Shown here: piece after piece, positions 17,713 through 26,833 of the stretch
How positions within the stretch are numbered: the stretch's first letter is position 1
Layout: each line of letters begins with the position of its first letter
Source of the DNA: Planctomycetota bacterium
Lineage (GTDB): Bacteria; Planctomycetota; Phycisphaerae; UBA1845; Fen-1342
Direction: 5' to 3'
Length of the DNA: 48,168 nucleotides
Assembly: GCA_018814045.1 (NCBI GenBank)
Contig: JAHJAR010000303.1
Location: forward strand, 1 to 48,168
Program-made: the position numbers and the translations under genes
The notes under the pieces: model-generated
The model's database searches: none
What the model saw: the letters and a program-made list of their open reading frames with translations, nothing else
What the model was told of the DNA's origin: nothing

Positions 17713-17911
17713 ATGGCTGACAAGTCGCCGAGAATCTGGGAGTGCGCCGTTTGTGGCTATCGCTGTGACGACTCGCAGGAAACCCTCGCGTTGGAGGAAC
17801 TGCGCGACGGCCGGGAGTGCCCCGCTTTGCGGCGCCGACCGGTTATCGACACAACCGCTCCCTGACGGTCGCGGCTCGGAAGGATGGCGCAATTGTGAGC
17901 CACTACACTAG
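17713..17911 (+). pseudogene. Rubredoxin-like zinc/iron ribbon, frameshifted
   Basis: Starting at the ATG at 17713, the frame gives IWECAVCGYRCDD and then loses the second Cys pair after GREC, ending at 17865. If one C is removed from the run CCCC at 17820-17823, the sequence becomes ECPLCGAD, restoring a CxxC...CxxC ribbon and continuing to the TAG at 17911. The restored tail would read PLPDGRGSEGWRNC, coded by the dispersed repeat at 17855-17879. The gene therefore appears broken by a one-base insertion, or the base is a sequencing error. The repaired protein would have about 65 residues and could accept electrons for rubrerythrin; that role is inference. Confidence 0.6.
17855..17879 (+). 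repeat. Dispersed repeat copy at the 3' end of the rubredoxin-like gene
   Basis: It reads CCGCTCCCTGACGGTCGCGG then CTCGG. Together with the inverted part at 1208-1225 it forms a CCGCTCCCTGACGG subtype; the other copies have CCACTCCCTYACGG. Confidence 0.8.
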
Positions 17912-18765
17912 CGCTGCGGTACCAAGAACGCTATTCCACACTGGTCACACTTCCCCGCACAACCCCGCGTTGTCTCGGGGAAGACCAGTTTGTGGTTACA
18001 CTTTGGGCACAGTACATGCACCCCCACCCCCACGCTCACAGGATCGAGCAGGTGCGTCGTCTTCACCGACGACGACTTCGCCGGCGTGCGTCGTGGCGCC
18101 CGACTGGGGGTCCGCGGACGCACGGGCAACGACTGTTTCGGCGGCGCAGCCCGGCGCGCTGTCAGCGCTTCGCCCACCGCGCCCGCCATACAGAACTGGA
18201 ACAACAACTCGAATTCGCGACGCTGCAACTGTCGCACAATCTTCTCACCGGCGGGATCGAGTTGTCCGTCGCGCGCCTGTTCATAGACATCGGTGAACGC
18301 GTGCGGCTCCCATTGCTCACCGAACGCGATCACCTCGCGCAGCCGCTTCAGCGCCCGGGCCGTGCTCAGCCCGATCGTCTTTATGGCGTACTCTGCCAAA
18401 GGTCTGAAGACCGGGTGGTCGGCAATCCCCTGGAATCGCTCCTTCGCACCGGCCGGGTCACCAACCTGCCGCTTGCACAGCGCGACCACGTACGTCCGCT
18501 CACGCTCCTCCGCCAACTCCGCGTACATCTCCGCTTCGGCAGGCCAACCGTTCCACAGGTAGAGCAGGGCCCGCACGGCCGCCCCCATCGGCTCATCAGC
18601 CAGTTGGCTGACGCCAAAGAGCCGCTGGTCATCCGTCAACTCGTCCAGGTTACCCTTCGCGGCCCGGCTCGGGTTCAAGTGCCACTGCAACGGCAGCAAC
18701 TCGGCACCCCGCGCCATCAGCATGGCAACCATGGGCGGCGGATAGTGCGAAGTATCCAACTCCAT
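17908..18765 (-). CDS. Zinc-ribbon protein of unknown function
   Basis: A 285-aa, probably cytoplasmic protein. Residues 1-200 are mostly helical with TPR-like character (segments AVRALLYLWNGWPAEAEMYAEL and AKERFQGIADHPVFRPLAEYAIKTIG). A basic Ala/Pro/Arg linker follows (about 205-235). The tail is a zinc ribbon with CPKC and CDQC, ending AFLVPQR. The ATG at 18765 follows GAGGGAG with good spacing. Its stop overlaps by 4 bp, tail to tail, the extended end of the rubredoxin-like gene. I do not recognise the family. Confidence 0.7.
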   Translation of the reverse strand: MELDTSHYPPPMVAMLMARGAELLPLQWHLNPSRAAKGNLDELTDDQRLFGVSQLADEPMGAAVRALLYLWNGWPAEAEMYAELAEERERTYVVALCKRQVGDPAGAKERFQGIADHPVFRPLAEYAIKTIGLSTARALKRLREVIAFGEQWEPHAFTDVYEQARDGQLDPAGEKIVRQLQRREFELLFQFCMAGAVGEALTARRAAPPKQSLPVRPRTPSRAPRRTPAKSSSVKTTHLLDPVSVGVGVHVLCPKCNHKLVFPETTRGCAGKCDQCGIAFLVPQR

Positions 18766-19069
18766 CGCGACGCTCCCTCAGGGCATTACCCGTAGCAACG
18801 CACTCTCTGTATCGGCATGACAGACCACCCCCTTCGGCTGCTCATGCTACCTCAGGCTCCTCACATCGTCCGCGCCAGCCCAGGCCGGAACCCCCCCTCG
18901 CGGTCTGCTCAATGAACATTTGTGATTAAAGCATTTACGATCAGCATGGCGGAGTGTGCCGCCAGGCCACATACGCCTGTGCCCCCCATCCCCCTTCTAG
19001 GCTGTTATAGGACGACGACTGCGCGGCCAGAATGCCCTGCACGCGCTGGTCTCGCAGCCCACCCCGCCG
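18766..19069. other. Intergenic region, 304 bp
   Basis: It lies downstream of topA and upstream of the zinc-ribbon gene, both on the minus strand. No gene, hairpin or clear promoter was seen. Base composition is patchy, with a short AT-rich part near 18910-18945. Confidence 0.4.
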
Positions 19070-22069
19070 CTATGTTCCTACCCCCGCCGGCACTTCCTTG
19101 GTATTCGTGCATTTGGGATAGCCACTGCACCCCAGGAATTTGCCACGGCGGCTCTCGCGAATCACCATCGGCTTGCCGCATTCTTCGCAGGGAACGTCGG
19201 TCACCTGCGGTTTCGGGCGGTTCGGTGCCGGCATCATCTCCTCCGCCTGTTTCTTCGCCGCGCCACGCAGATTGGAGACGAACTTGCACTTTGGAAAGCC
19301 GGTGCACGAGAAGAACGGTCCGAACCGTCCCCGTTTCAACGCCATCACGCTTCCGCACTCGGGACAACTCAGCGTCCCATCCTCCGGCAGCACTTCGACC
19401 ACCGGTCGCCCGGTGCGCGTCCAGGCAAAGCCCTCTGGTGGCTCGCCATTGTTGGACCGGGCCGCTCCGCCCTTCTTGCCGGCCGACTTGCCCGCTTTCC
19501 GGCCGCTCCCAGCCCCGTCGTCCTGCGCTACGACTCCGTTGCCGTTGCGCTGCGGGTCCGCCTGCAAAGTCTCCAACTTCTCCAACGGCTCCGTGTTCCG
19601 GCACCGCGGGAATCCCGTACACGCAATGAATTTCCCACGCTTCCCCACGCGGATCACCATCTCACGCCCGCACTTGTCACACTTGACGCCCGCCGCCTCA
19701 GGCGGTGGCGCGGGCTTCGCCTCCAAGCGCACGTCCGGCGGCAACGGCGAGGTGTTCTTGCACTTCGGGTAGCCATCGCAGCCCAGGAACGCCTGCCGTC
19801 CTTTCCACTTCACGACCATCTTCCCATCTTCGCACGCGTCGCAAGGCCGCCTCAGCTCCTCCTCGGTTGCCAGCCGCAGGGGTTCTCCATTCTCGTTGCA
19901 CGCGACCGTGTGCCGGCAGTCCGGGTAGCCGCTACAACCCAGGAAGCTCCCGCTGCGCGACCGCCGCACCATCATTGGCTTGCCGCAAGCATCACAGTTG
20001 TGCTCGCTCGTTCTGGGCGTCATGGGCTTGCCCGCCCGATCCACGTTCAGCGTCGCTTTGCAGTTGGGGTACTTCGTGCACGCCAGGAAGCGTCCCGCCT
20101 TGCTCCAGCGATAGACCATCGCTTCGCCGCACTCCGGACAGGCGCAGTCGCTCGGCTGGTTGCGAACCGCCTGCATCTCGTCCCCCGCCCGCGCCAGCAG
20201 GTCTTTGAACGGGTCGTAAAACTCGTGCAAAACGTGCACCCAGTCCAGGTGCGCTTCCTCGATCTTGTCGAGTTCATCCTCCATGTATGAGGTGAACTTC
20301 ACATCCATGATCTTCGGAAAATGCTCGACCAGCTTGTCCGTCACCAGCTCGCCCAACGCCGTCGGATAGAACTTGCGTTCCTCCTGTTCGACGTACCCCC
20401 GCTTTTCGATCGTGTCGATGATGGCCGCGTACGTGCTCGGCCGACCGATCCCCTCCGCCTCCAGGGCCTTGACCAGCGATGCCTCTGTGTACCGCGCCGG
20501 CGGCGACGTGAACTGCTGTTTCGGGTCCAGATCCAGCAACCCGACCGCCTGCCCCTGCTCCAGGTGCGGCAGCAACTGATCCTCGCTGCTCACGCCCGAG
20601 ACTCTCATGAATCCATCGAACACCAGCTTCCGCCCGCTGCCAGCGAAACGCGCCACGCCCAGGTCCGTCGCGCAGCTCACGCTCACCGACGTCGAATCCC
20701 ATTCCGCCGGCGGCATCTGACACGCAAGGAACCGCCGCCAGATCAGGTTGTACAGCTTGTACTGATCGGACGAGAGCGCCCGGCGTAGATTCTCCGGCGT
20801 ATTGTCTGGATCGGTCGGGCGAATCGCCTCGTGCGCCTCTTGTGCCCGCGCCTGTTTCTTCCCGTAGACGTTCGGCTTGGCCGGCACATACTCCCGGCCA
20901 TACGTGCGCTCGACAAACTGGCGTGCGCTCTCCACCGCCTCCTTGGCCAGGTTCCGCGAATCCGTTCGCATGTACGTGATCAGGCCGACCGGCCCCTCAC
21001 CGTTCAGGTCAATCCCCTCATACAGTGCTTGCGCAGTGCGCATCGTGCGCGATGCCGCGAAACGCAGCACCGTGCTGGCCTGCTGCTGCAAAGCCGCCGT
21101 TGTGAACGGCGCCGGCGGGCGCGTCGTCGTCCGTTTCGTGCTCAGTTCGGACACGCTCAGTGCCGCAACGCGCGCTCGGTCCACGCCCCCAATCAACTCC
21201 ACCTGTTCCAGCCCGAGCCGCTCGTACTCCTTCCATGCTCTGCGGGTGATGCGTTGCACGCGGTACCCCAGCGCCGCCGCGACCGCCTGCGCCGCCTCCA
21301 CGTTCGACGCGTCAAAAGTCTTCCCGCCCACCTCGACCAACTCCGTGCGCAGGCAACCGTGCTCCCCCAGCCAGCGCGCGATGTCCTTCTGCGTGCGCTC
21401 CTCCGCAGTGTACTCCCGCCATTGCTCAGCCAGCGCTCCAGCGGCGGCCACGTCTCCCGCCAGGTACTCCACGATCTTCCAGCTTTCGCGCGGAACGAAC
21501 GCGCGAATGTCGCGCTCCCGGTCAACGATCAGGCGTACCGCCACCGACTGGACCCGCCCCGCCGACAGCCCCTTGGCTATCTTCCGCCACAACAGCGGGC
21601 TGAGCTCGTAACCCACGATCCGATCGAGGATCCGACGCGCTTGTTGCGCGTTCACCCGGTCCACATCGATCTGGTGCGGATGCGCGAAGGCCTCGGCAAC
21701 GGCGGACTTCGTGATCTCGTTGAAAATCACGCGCTTGGTCTTCTCTGCCGGCAAATTCAGCGCTTCAACCAGATGCCACGCGATCGCCTCACCTTCGCGA
21801 TCGAGGTCCGTTGCCAGGTACACTTCCGCCGCTTTGCTGGCGATCTTCTTCAACTCCGCGATCACCCGCACGCGCCCCCGAACCACTTCGTAACTCGGTT
21901 TGAAAGCGTTGCTTACGTCAACGCCGAAATCGCGCGGCGGCAGGTCGCGCACGTGCCCCATTGAGGCCTTCACGACGTAGTCATGGCCCAGGTACTTGTT
22001 GATCGTCTTCGCCTTCGCGGGCGATTCCACGATCACCAAAACCTTGGTCGCTGAGCTGCGCTTGGCCAT
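19070..22069 (-). CDS. topA: DNA topoisomerase I with six C-terminal zinc ribbons
   Basis: A 999-aa type IA topoisomerase that relaxes negative supercoils. The Toprim domain opens with VLVIVESPAKAKTINKYLG and carries the acidic DLDREGEAIAWH motif. The catalytic tyrosine is Tyr366 in LITYMRTDS. The core ends near residue 640 and is followed by six tetracysteine ribbons, each of the form CxxC...C-x-[GY]-[FY]-P-x-C. They begin CPECGEAM, CDACGKPM, CDACEDGK, CDKCGREM, CPECGSVM and CEECGKPM. E. coli TopA (865 aa) has three clear tetracysteine ribbons. An Ala/Gly/Lys-rich linker separates ribbons four and five. The start is the ATG at 22069; the TTG just before it is less likely. Confidence 0.95.
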   Translation of the reverse strand: MAKRSSATKVLVIVESPAKAKTINKYLGHDYVVKASMGHVRDLPPRDFGVDVSNAFKPSYEVVRGRVRVIAELKKIASKAAEVYLATDLDREGEAIAWHLVEALNLPAEKTKRVIFNEITKSAVAEAFAHPHQIDVDRVNAQQARRILDRIVGYELSPLLWRKIAKGLSAGRVQSVAVRLIVDRERDIRAFVPRESWKIVEYLAGDVAAAGALAEQWREYTAEERTQKDIARWLGEHGCLRTELVEVGGKTFDASNVEAAQAVAAALGYRVQRITRRAWKEYERLGLEQVELIGGVDRARVAALSVSELSTKRTTTRPPAPFTTAALQQQASTVLRFAASRTMRTAQALYEGIDLNGEGPVGLITYMRTDSRNLAKEAVESARQFVERTYGREYVPAKPNVYGKKQARAQEAHEAIRPTDPDNTPENLRRALSSDQYKLYNLIWRRFLACQMPPAEWDSTSVSVSCATDLGVARFAGSGRKLVFDGFMRVSGVSSEDQLLPHLEQGQAVGLLDLDPKQQFTSPPARYTEASLVKALEAEGIGRPSTYAAIIDTIEKRGYVEQEERKFYPTALGELVTDKLVEHFPKIMDVKFTSYMEDELDKIEEAHLDWVHVLHEFYDPFKDLLARAGDEMQAVRNQPSDCACPECGEAMVYRWSKAGRFLACTKYPNCKATLNVDRAGKPMTPRTSEHNCDACGKPMMVRRSRSGSFLGCSGYPDCRHTVACNENGEPLRLATEEELRRPCDACEDGKMVVKWKGRQAFLGCDGYPKCKNTSPLPPDVRLEAKPAPPPEAAGVKCDKCGREMVIRVGKRGKFIACTGFPRCRNTEPLEKLETLQADPQRNGNGVVAQDDGAGSGRKAGKSAGKKGGAARSNNGEPPEGFAWTRTGRPVVEVLPEDGTLSCPECGSVMALKRGRFGPFFSCTGFPKCKFVSNLRGAAKKQAEEMMPAPNRPKPQVTDVPCEECGKPMVIRESRRGKFLGCSGYPKCTNTKEVPAGVGT

Positions 22070-22483
22070 CAAAAAACCTTCAATCCCTTTATTGACAACA
22101 GGTTACGACATATAACGCACTACATCATTCATATATCATCGGACGTACGCGGCGCGGATTTCACTGTTGTGCGTCCCAACGCCGGCAAGATGCTTAGTGC
22201 GTCAACCCCTACGCTGTCAAGCGCCCAACGCCGACAAACCTCGCGAGATTCGCTATATTAACAGGTTGTGCACATCTGTTGATAACATGGGGCGAATTGA
22301 CGCCGCTGCTCCGCAACATCACAGCATTCTCCTCTTCACCACTCCTCACAGACCGCTCAACGCGGTATTATTCCCGCGCTTGGTGGTCGTCCACCACTTC
22401 CGGAGCTGTCCACGCCCGGCACCCGGAACCCGCCGAGGCCGGCCTGGCCAGCTCCACGGAGACCGCGACACGCAGCAACACGA
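22070..22483. other. AT-rich divergent region between topA and tRNA-Leu
   Basis: A 414-bp gap that is unusually AT-rich for this window at 22075-22145 and 22245-22290. It should hold the topA promoter (minus) and the tRNA-Leu promoter (plus). TGTTGATAACA at 22278-22288 resembles a DnaA box on the opposite strand (TTATCAACA, one mismatch), but a single box is weak evidence. No gene seen. Confidence 0.4.
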
Positions 22484-22565
22484 GCGGACGTGGCGGAATT
22501 GGCAGACGCGCAGGATTTAGGTTCCTGTGGGGTAACCCGTCCGGGTTCGACTCCCGGCGTCCGCA
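22484..22565 (+). tRNA. tRNA-Leu (anticodon TAG)
   Basis: The acceptor GCGGACG (22484-22490) pairs with CGTCCGC (22558-22564), with discriminator A. The anticodon loop TTTAGGT reads TAG, for Leu CUN codons. A long variable arm (GGGGTAACCC) and the T-arm GGGTTCGACTCCC fit a class II leucine tRNA. CCA is not encoded. Confidence 0.93.
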
Positions 22566-22634
22566 GTGCTCTGGCATGCGCCACGCTCCAGTGGCGCAGG
22601 CCTACGCCAAGATGCTTCGCACCGTGGAGAGCGA

Positions 22635-23168
22635 ATGACCTACGTCTGGGCAACCATCGTTGTCGCACTGAACCTCCTCTGGCTCAGCCTGGTCTTCTTC
22701 GGACTGCCCGGGAATTGGCTGATGGCCCTGTCGGCGATGCTCACGGCCTGGCTGCGCTCGAGCGCCGACGCCAGCGACCACACGCCCTTCTTCAGTATCT
22801 GGACGCTCACAGCCGTCGTGCTACTTGCAACCCTAGGTGAACTCGCCGAGTTCTGGGCCGGAGTAGTCGGTACTGCCAAAGCCGGCGGGACGCGGCGCGG
22901 CGCGCTCGGCGCACTCGTCGGCGGCATGGTCGGCGCTGTCGCCGGCACGATCTTCATCCCGGTCCCGGTACTAGGCTCTCTGCTCGGTGGCTGCGCCGGG
23001 GCCTGTATCGGGGCCTGGTGGCTCGAACTCCGCGGCGGTCGAGACATGAACGAATCCATGCGGGCCGGCGTAGGCGCCGGCGTAGGTATGCTGGCCGGAC
23101 GCGTCGTCAAGGTCATCGCCGGCGTGCTGATCTGGCTCACCATCGCCGTCGCCGCGTTCTGGCCCTAA
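22635..23168 (+). CDS. DUF456-family membrane protein
   Basis: A 177-aa integral membrane protein. N-terminal helix (YVWATIVVALNLLWLSLVFFGLPG) with the family's LPG motif, then GELAEFWAG and two Gly/Ala-rich helices (GALGALVGGMVGAVAGTIF and LLGGCAGACIGAWWLEL), which are the DUF456 signature, and a final helix. The ATG at 22635 is preceded by GGAGA. It follows tRNA-Leu by 69 bp and may be cotranscribed. No biochemical function is established for this family. Confidence 0.82.
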   Translation: MTYVWATIVVALNLLWLSLVFFGLPGNWLMALSAMLTAWLRSSADASDHTPFFSIWTLTAVVLLATLGELAEFWAGVVGTAKAGGTRRGALGALVGGMVGAVAGTIFIPVPVLGSLLGGCAGACIGAWWLELRGGRDMNESMRAGVGAGVGMLAGRVVKVIAGVLIWLTIAVAAFWP

Positions 23169-23210
23169 CGCGCGGACTGCCCCACCTCAGGATTGCACCC
23201 GCTTCATTCC

Positions 23211-24662
23211 CTACTCCTGCTCCAGCCAGTCGATCCACATTTTGCAGCGCGGGAAATCGACGGTGCACGATTTCATGTCGCGGAAGATGGCCATACCCAC
23301 CAGAATGTCGGTCTGAACGCCCACTACCGGGCCGAGCGTCGTGTCGAGCACGTCGAGCCCCAGGCCGCTGACGTTCTTGTACGTGCGTCCCGCCAATTCC
23401 AGGTCAACGCCCGGCCCAAGGCTGATCTGCGGTGTACTCTCATCCCCCACGCCCAACGCCCCCACGGGGCGCGCGGTATGCACAGCGCGGTCGGGGTAGA
23501 TACGTTTCAGCCGCGACGGTGACACCGCCACCACGTCCGCCCCGCTATCCAGCAGCGCCGCCGCAACCTCGCCTTGCACCGTAACCGGCGCGATCAACTT
23601 GGCGTCACTCACGATGCGCAGGTCCACGGCGTTGCCGGCGGCGGCGCGCTCCGATGACGGGGCCACGACCAGCCGCCCGCGCTCGAAATCCAGCGTCATG
23701 CGCCCGTCCGCGAACAGCCCGGTCCCAAGGATTCCGTCGCAGGAATAGGCCACGGCCTTCCGCACCTCGAAGATTCGCGTCATGACGCGTTTGCAGACGA
23801 TGCCGCCGATCTTCAGCTCATCGACCACAGCTTGACCTGAGGTGCTCTTGCCGGACACGCCGCGGATGCTCGCGTCGACGATCGATTTCAGGCCGATTTC
23901 CTCCGCGACGGCCTCGTCGATGGAGAGTGTTATGCTGCCGCCGGTGTCGACCAGAATGCGATACGGCCCGTGCCCGTTGATGGTCATCATGCAGCCCGGC
24001 AGGTTGATCACGGGCAGGGCCGGCATCGCCGCCTCGCCGTGCCGCGCGATCTGGTTCAGCGGCTCCGTGCCGACAACATCGAAGAACTCGGCCAATCCGT
24101 CGAGTTCCTCTGCGATGTATATCTCCGGATACCCATTCTCCGCGTTGGCGAGCCGCTGGGTCTTCCGCAACAACGCGGCGATGCCATCCAGACGATTCTG
24201 TTCCACGCGCGCGGCAATGACGCGGGACAGGTCAACTGCGGTCTGGCTCAGAGGTTCCAGCCGGGAGGCGTAGCGTTCCGCCGCGTCGCTTTCGCCCCGC
24301 GCCAGATGCGTGGCTATCAGGACCCCCAGCGCCACCCGATCGCGCGTATCCCGGGCGATCCTGGCCGCCATGCGTTCCGCGGCATGAATATGGCCCGCCC
24401 GCCAGAATGCTCGGGCCGCCAATCCGCCGAGAGCTTCTTCGCCCGCGTGTTTTTCGCGCACCCGCTGAGCCAATTCCAGGCCAGTCTGCCACGCATCACC
24501 TCGCCACGCGGCATCCAGGGCCTCGGCCAGGGCCGCCACGCTGCCTAGGCGTTCGGCTTTTTCGACGGCCGCCGACACCTTCTCTGTCCAGGGATTCTCC
24601 GTTTCCTGTACAGGCGGGAAGAGGAACATCGCTGCCATGATACACGATAAAAGGGCGGACAT
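23211..24662 (-). CDS. Exported protein with two retropepsin-like aspartyl protease domains
   Basis: A 483-aa protein with an N-terminal hydrophobic signal (MSALLSCIMAAMFLFPP). Residues about 20-190 are helical and repeat-like (HIHAAERMAARI, ESDAAERYASRL). Two pepsin/retropepsin-type units follow. The first active-site motif is ILVDTGGSI with Asp239, and the second is ALLDSGADV with Asp372. Each is followed by the flap-like and GTG/GM segments expected of the fold (GILGTGLF, LVGMAIF). Two half-sites in one chain would form a pseudo-dimer, as in pepsin. The ATG at 24662 is preceded by GAGGA. Probably periplasmic or secreted. The family is clear; the substrate is not. Confidence 0.78.
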   Translation of the reverse strand: MSALLSCIMAAMFLFPPVQETENPWTEKVSAAVEKAERLGSVAALAEALDAAWRGDAWQTGLELAQRVREKHAGEEALGGLAARAFWRAGHIHAAERMAARIARDTRDRVALGVLIATHLARGESDAAERYASRLEPLSQTAVDLSRVIAARVEQNRLDGIAALLRKTQRLANAENGYPEIYIAEELDGLAEFFDVVGTEPLNQIARHGEAAMPALPVINLPGCMMTINGHGPYRILVDTGGSITLSIDEAVAEEIGLKSIVDASIRGVSGKSTSGQAVVDELKIGGIVCKRVMTRIFEVRKAVAYSCDGILGTGLFADGRMTLDFERGRLVVAPSSERAAAGNAVDLRIVSDAKLIAPVTVQGEVAAALLDSGADVVAVSPSRLKRIYPDRAVHTARPVGALGVGDESTPQISLGPGVDLELAGRTYKNVSGLGLDVLDTTLGPVVGVQTDILVGMAIFRDMKSCTVDFPRCKMWIDWLEQE

Positions 24663-24996
24663 CGGTTTCCTCACGGTCAACTGGCCTAGTGCTGCTCGCT
24701 GGCAAGCAGAAGCGAGCGCGGTAGTACCTGTATGCACGGCACCGGTTCGGGGCCGGAGCCAGCCCGCTGCCCGGCAGTCAATCATCCCCCGCTCTAAGAA
24801 GCACTATCGCAACACGGTCCGCATGCGCCAAGCGGCAGTGACAAATTCCGACGGCGCTGCTCCGACCCAACGTTCATCTTCGCAATCAGCAATCGTCGCG
24901 AACGCGATGGAAAAGCTGTATCTTGGTGAGTTGTCAGTACCGCTCAGGCGTGCCGAAGATCGGCCCACGATGGCTGTGGGTGAGTGCAGACGTGCC
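24663..24996. other. Divergent intergenic region, 334 bp
   Basis: It lies between the protease gene and the TIGR03960-type gene. The plus-strand frame of the downstream gene is open back to 24637, so its true start could lie here (for example the ATG at 24907). The translation before 24997 does not resemble the family. No promoter or repeat was recognised. Confidence 0.4.
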
Positions 24997-26826
24997 ATGA
25001 CCAGCAACCTCGCGGAACGCGTCAGCAACGAGTTGCTGCCACGCATACGACAACCAGCCCAGTACATCGGCGGCGAAGTTAACCAGTTGGTGCAGCCCGC
25101 GGACTGGGACACCGCTGAGATCCGCGTCGTCATCGCCTTTCCGGACACCTACCGGATCGGCATGTCGCATCTCGGGTGCCAAATCCTGTACTGGCTTTGC
25201 AACCACACGCCCGGTGTCTGCGCGGAGCGCACCTTCTGCCCCTGGATCGATGCCGAACAGGTCATGCGCCGCCGAAGAATCCCCCTCTTTACCTGGGACA
25301 CACGCCGCCCCGTGCGTGAGGCGGACATCCTGGCCATCTCACTGCAATACGAGTTGTGCTTCACGAGTGTGCTCAACCTGCTCGATCTGGCCGGCGTGCC
25401 GCTCCGCGCCGCCGATCGAAGCGACCGCGACCCGCTGGTGCTTGCGGGCGGCCCGCAGGCCGACAATCCCGAGCCGCTGGCCGAGTTTCTCGATCTGGTC
25501 GTAGTCGGGGATGGCGAAGACGCCCTGGCGCAGTTGCTCGCCGCCTGCCGCGAATACAAGCGGGCCGGCGTGGGGCGCCGAGAGCTGATCCTGCTGCTGG
25601 CCCGCCGCTTCCCCTGGGCCTATGCCCCCAACCTCTACGACGCCACCTACCATGCCGACGGCACTCTGGCGGGCCTGCTGCCGACGGTCGATGGTCTTCC
25701 GGCGCAGATCGAACGCTGCCACACGGCGGATTTCGAGCACGCTCCGTTTCCAGCCCGCCCGCTCGTGCCGTGGGTAGAGGCTGTGCATGACCGCATCGCG
25801 CTCGAGATCATGCGCGGCTGCCCGCAGGCCTGCCGCTTTTGCCACGCCGGTTACACCAAGCGACCGCTCAAGGTGCGCAGCGTGGACCGAATCATGGAAC
25901 TCGCCGATGAAGCGCAGCGCGCCACCGGGCACCGGGAGATCGGACTGCTCTCGTTGTCAACGGCGGACTACCCGCATCTCGGCGAACTAGCAGAGCGCGT
26001 TAACAGCCAGTTCGGCCCCCGCATGGTCAACATCAGCCTGCCCTCGCTGCGCGTCGATCGCATGCTGCGCGAGATCCCCTGGTTGGCGAACCAGGTGCGC
26101 AAGGCCGGCCTGACCATCGCCGTCGAAGCCGCCGACGACAACATGCGCCGCGCCATCCGCAAGAAGGTCACCGACGGAAACCTGCTCGATGGCGTCCGGG
26201 CCGCCTACGAAGCCGGCTGGAAGCGCGTCAAACTGTACTTCATGGCCGGTTTCCCTGGCGAACGCGACGAGGACATCCGCGGCATCTGGGAATTGAGCCA
26301 AGTCGTCAGCAAGGCACGCCAGGACGTGGGCAAACCACCCGCCCACGTGACGGCCTCGGTCGGCTGGCTCGTGCCCAAGCCCTTCACGCCCCTGCAGTGG
26401 ATGGCCCAGCCGCGGCTCGAATACTTCCTCCAAGTACGTGACCGCCTGCGAGGTCTCGCCCATGGCCGGCGATCGGCCGTCCGCTTACGCACGCATCAGC
26501 CAGAACGCTCGATCCTCGAAGCGGTCTTCGCCCGCGGCGACCGGCGCCTGGGCCGCGTGCTCTACGAAGCCTGGCGGCGCGGGGCACGCCTGGACGGCTG
26601 GGATGAGGTCTTCGACAACCGCCGCTGGCTTGACGCCTATGCGGCGACCGGCATCGACCCGGACTTCTACGCGCACCGCGAGCGCTCCTATGGCGAACTG
26701 CTGCCCTGGGACCACATCAGGGCTCGCCTGCCGCGCCGCTTCCTCGAACGCGGGTACGACGACATCTTCGCCCAGCTCGAGCGTGACAAACCCCCACCCG
26801 GCATAAACGCGATCCCACACCCTTAA
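24997..26826 (+). CDS. Radical SAM protein, TIGR03960-like
   Basis: A 609-aa protein. The N-terminal half has the B12-binding-like opening of the TIGR03960 family: RIRQPAQYIGGEVN, FPDTYRIGMSHLGCQILY, LQYELCFTSVLNLLDLAG, LVLAGGPQADNPEPLAEF and VVGDGED. The radical SAM centre is RGCPQACRFCHAGY. Later segments SLPSLRVDRM, AVEAADDNMRRAIRKK and YFMAGFPGERDEDI complete the TIM-barrel domain. In many genomes this family sits beside a DUF2344 (TIGR03936) partner and ribonuclease E/G; neither is here. The start at ATG 24997 was chosen because the family begins about ten residues before LPRI; no strong ribosome site supports it. Substrate unknown. Confidence 0.82.
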   Translation: MTSNLAERVSNELLPRIRQPAQYIGGEVNQLVQPADWDTAEIRVVIAFPDTYRIGMSHLGCQILYWLCNHTPGVCAERTFCPWIDAEQVMRRRRIPLFTWDTRRPVREADILAISLQYELCFTSVLNLLDLAGVPLRAADRSDRDPLVLAGGPQADNPEPLAEFLDLVVVGDGEDALAQLLAACREYKRAGVGRRELILLLARRFPWAYAPNLYDATYHADGTLAGLLPTVDGLPAQIERCHTADFEHAPFPARPLVPWVEAVHDRIALEIMRGCPQACRFCHAGYTKRPLKVRSVDRIMELADEAQRATGHREIGLLSLSTADYPHLGELAERVNSQFGPRMVNISLPSLRVDRMLREIPWLANQVRKAGLTIAVEAADDNMRRAIRKKVTDGNLLDGVRAAYEAGWKRVKLYFMAGFPGERDEDIRGIWELSQVVSKARQDVGKPPAHVTASVGWLVPKPFTPLQWMAQPRLEYFLQVRDRLRGLAHGRRSAVRLRTHQPERSILEAVFARGDRRLGRVLYEAWRRGARLDGWDEVFDNRRWLDAYAATGIDPDFYAHRERSYGELLPWDHIRARLPRRFLERGYDDIFAQLERDKPPPGINAIPHP

Positions 26827-26833
26827 GTGTGGG
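26814..26833 (+). terminator. Hairpin overlapping the stop codon
   Basis: CCCACAC (26814-26820) and GTGTGGG (26827-26833) form a perfect 7-bp stem. The loop CCTTAA contains the TAA of the radical SAM gene. No T-run follows, so termination is uncertain. Confidence 0.45.

Noticed and set aside
22092..22116. TTGACA...TATAAC as a plus-strand promoter
   Set aside because: The spacer is only 13 bp and the tRNA-Leu gene is nearly 400 bp away, so a functional sigma-70 promoter is unlikely.
22278..22288. Possible replication origin near topA from a DnaA-box-like TGTTGATAACA
   Set aside because: Only one imperfect box in an AT-rich promoter region; no dnaA, dnaN or box cluster.
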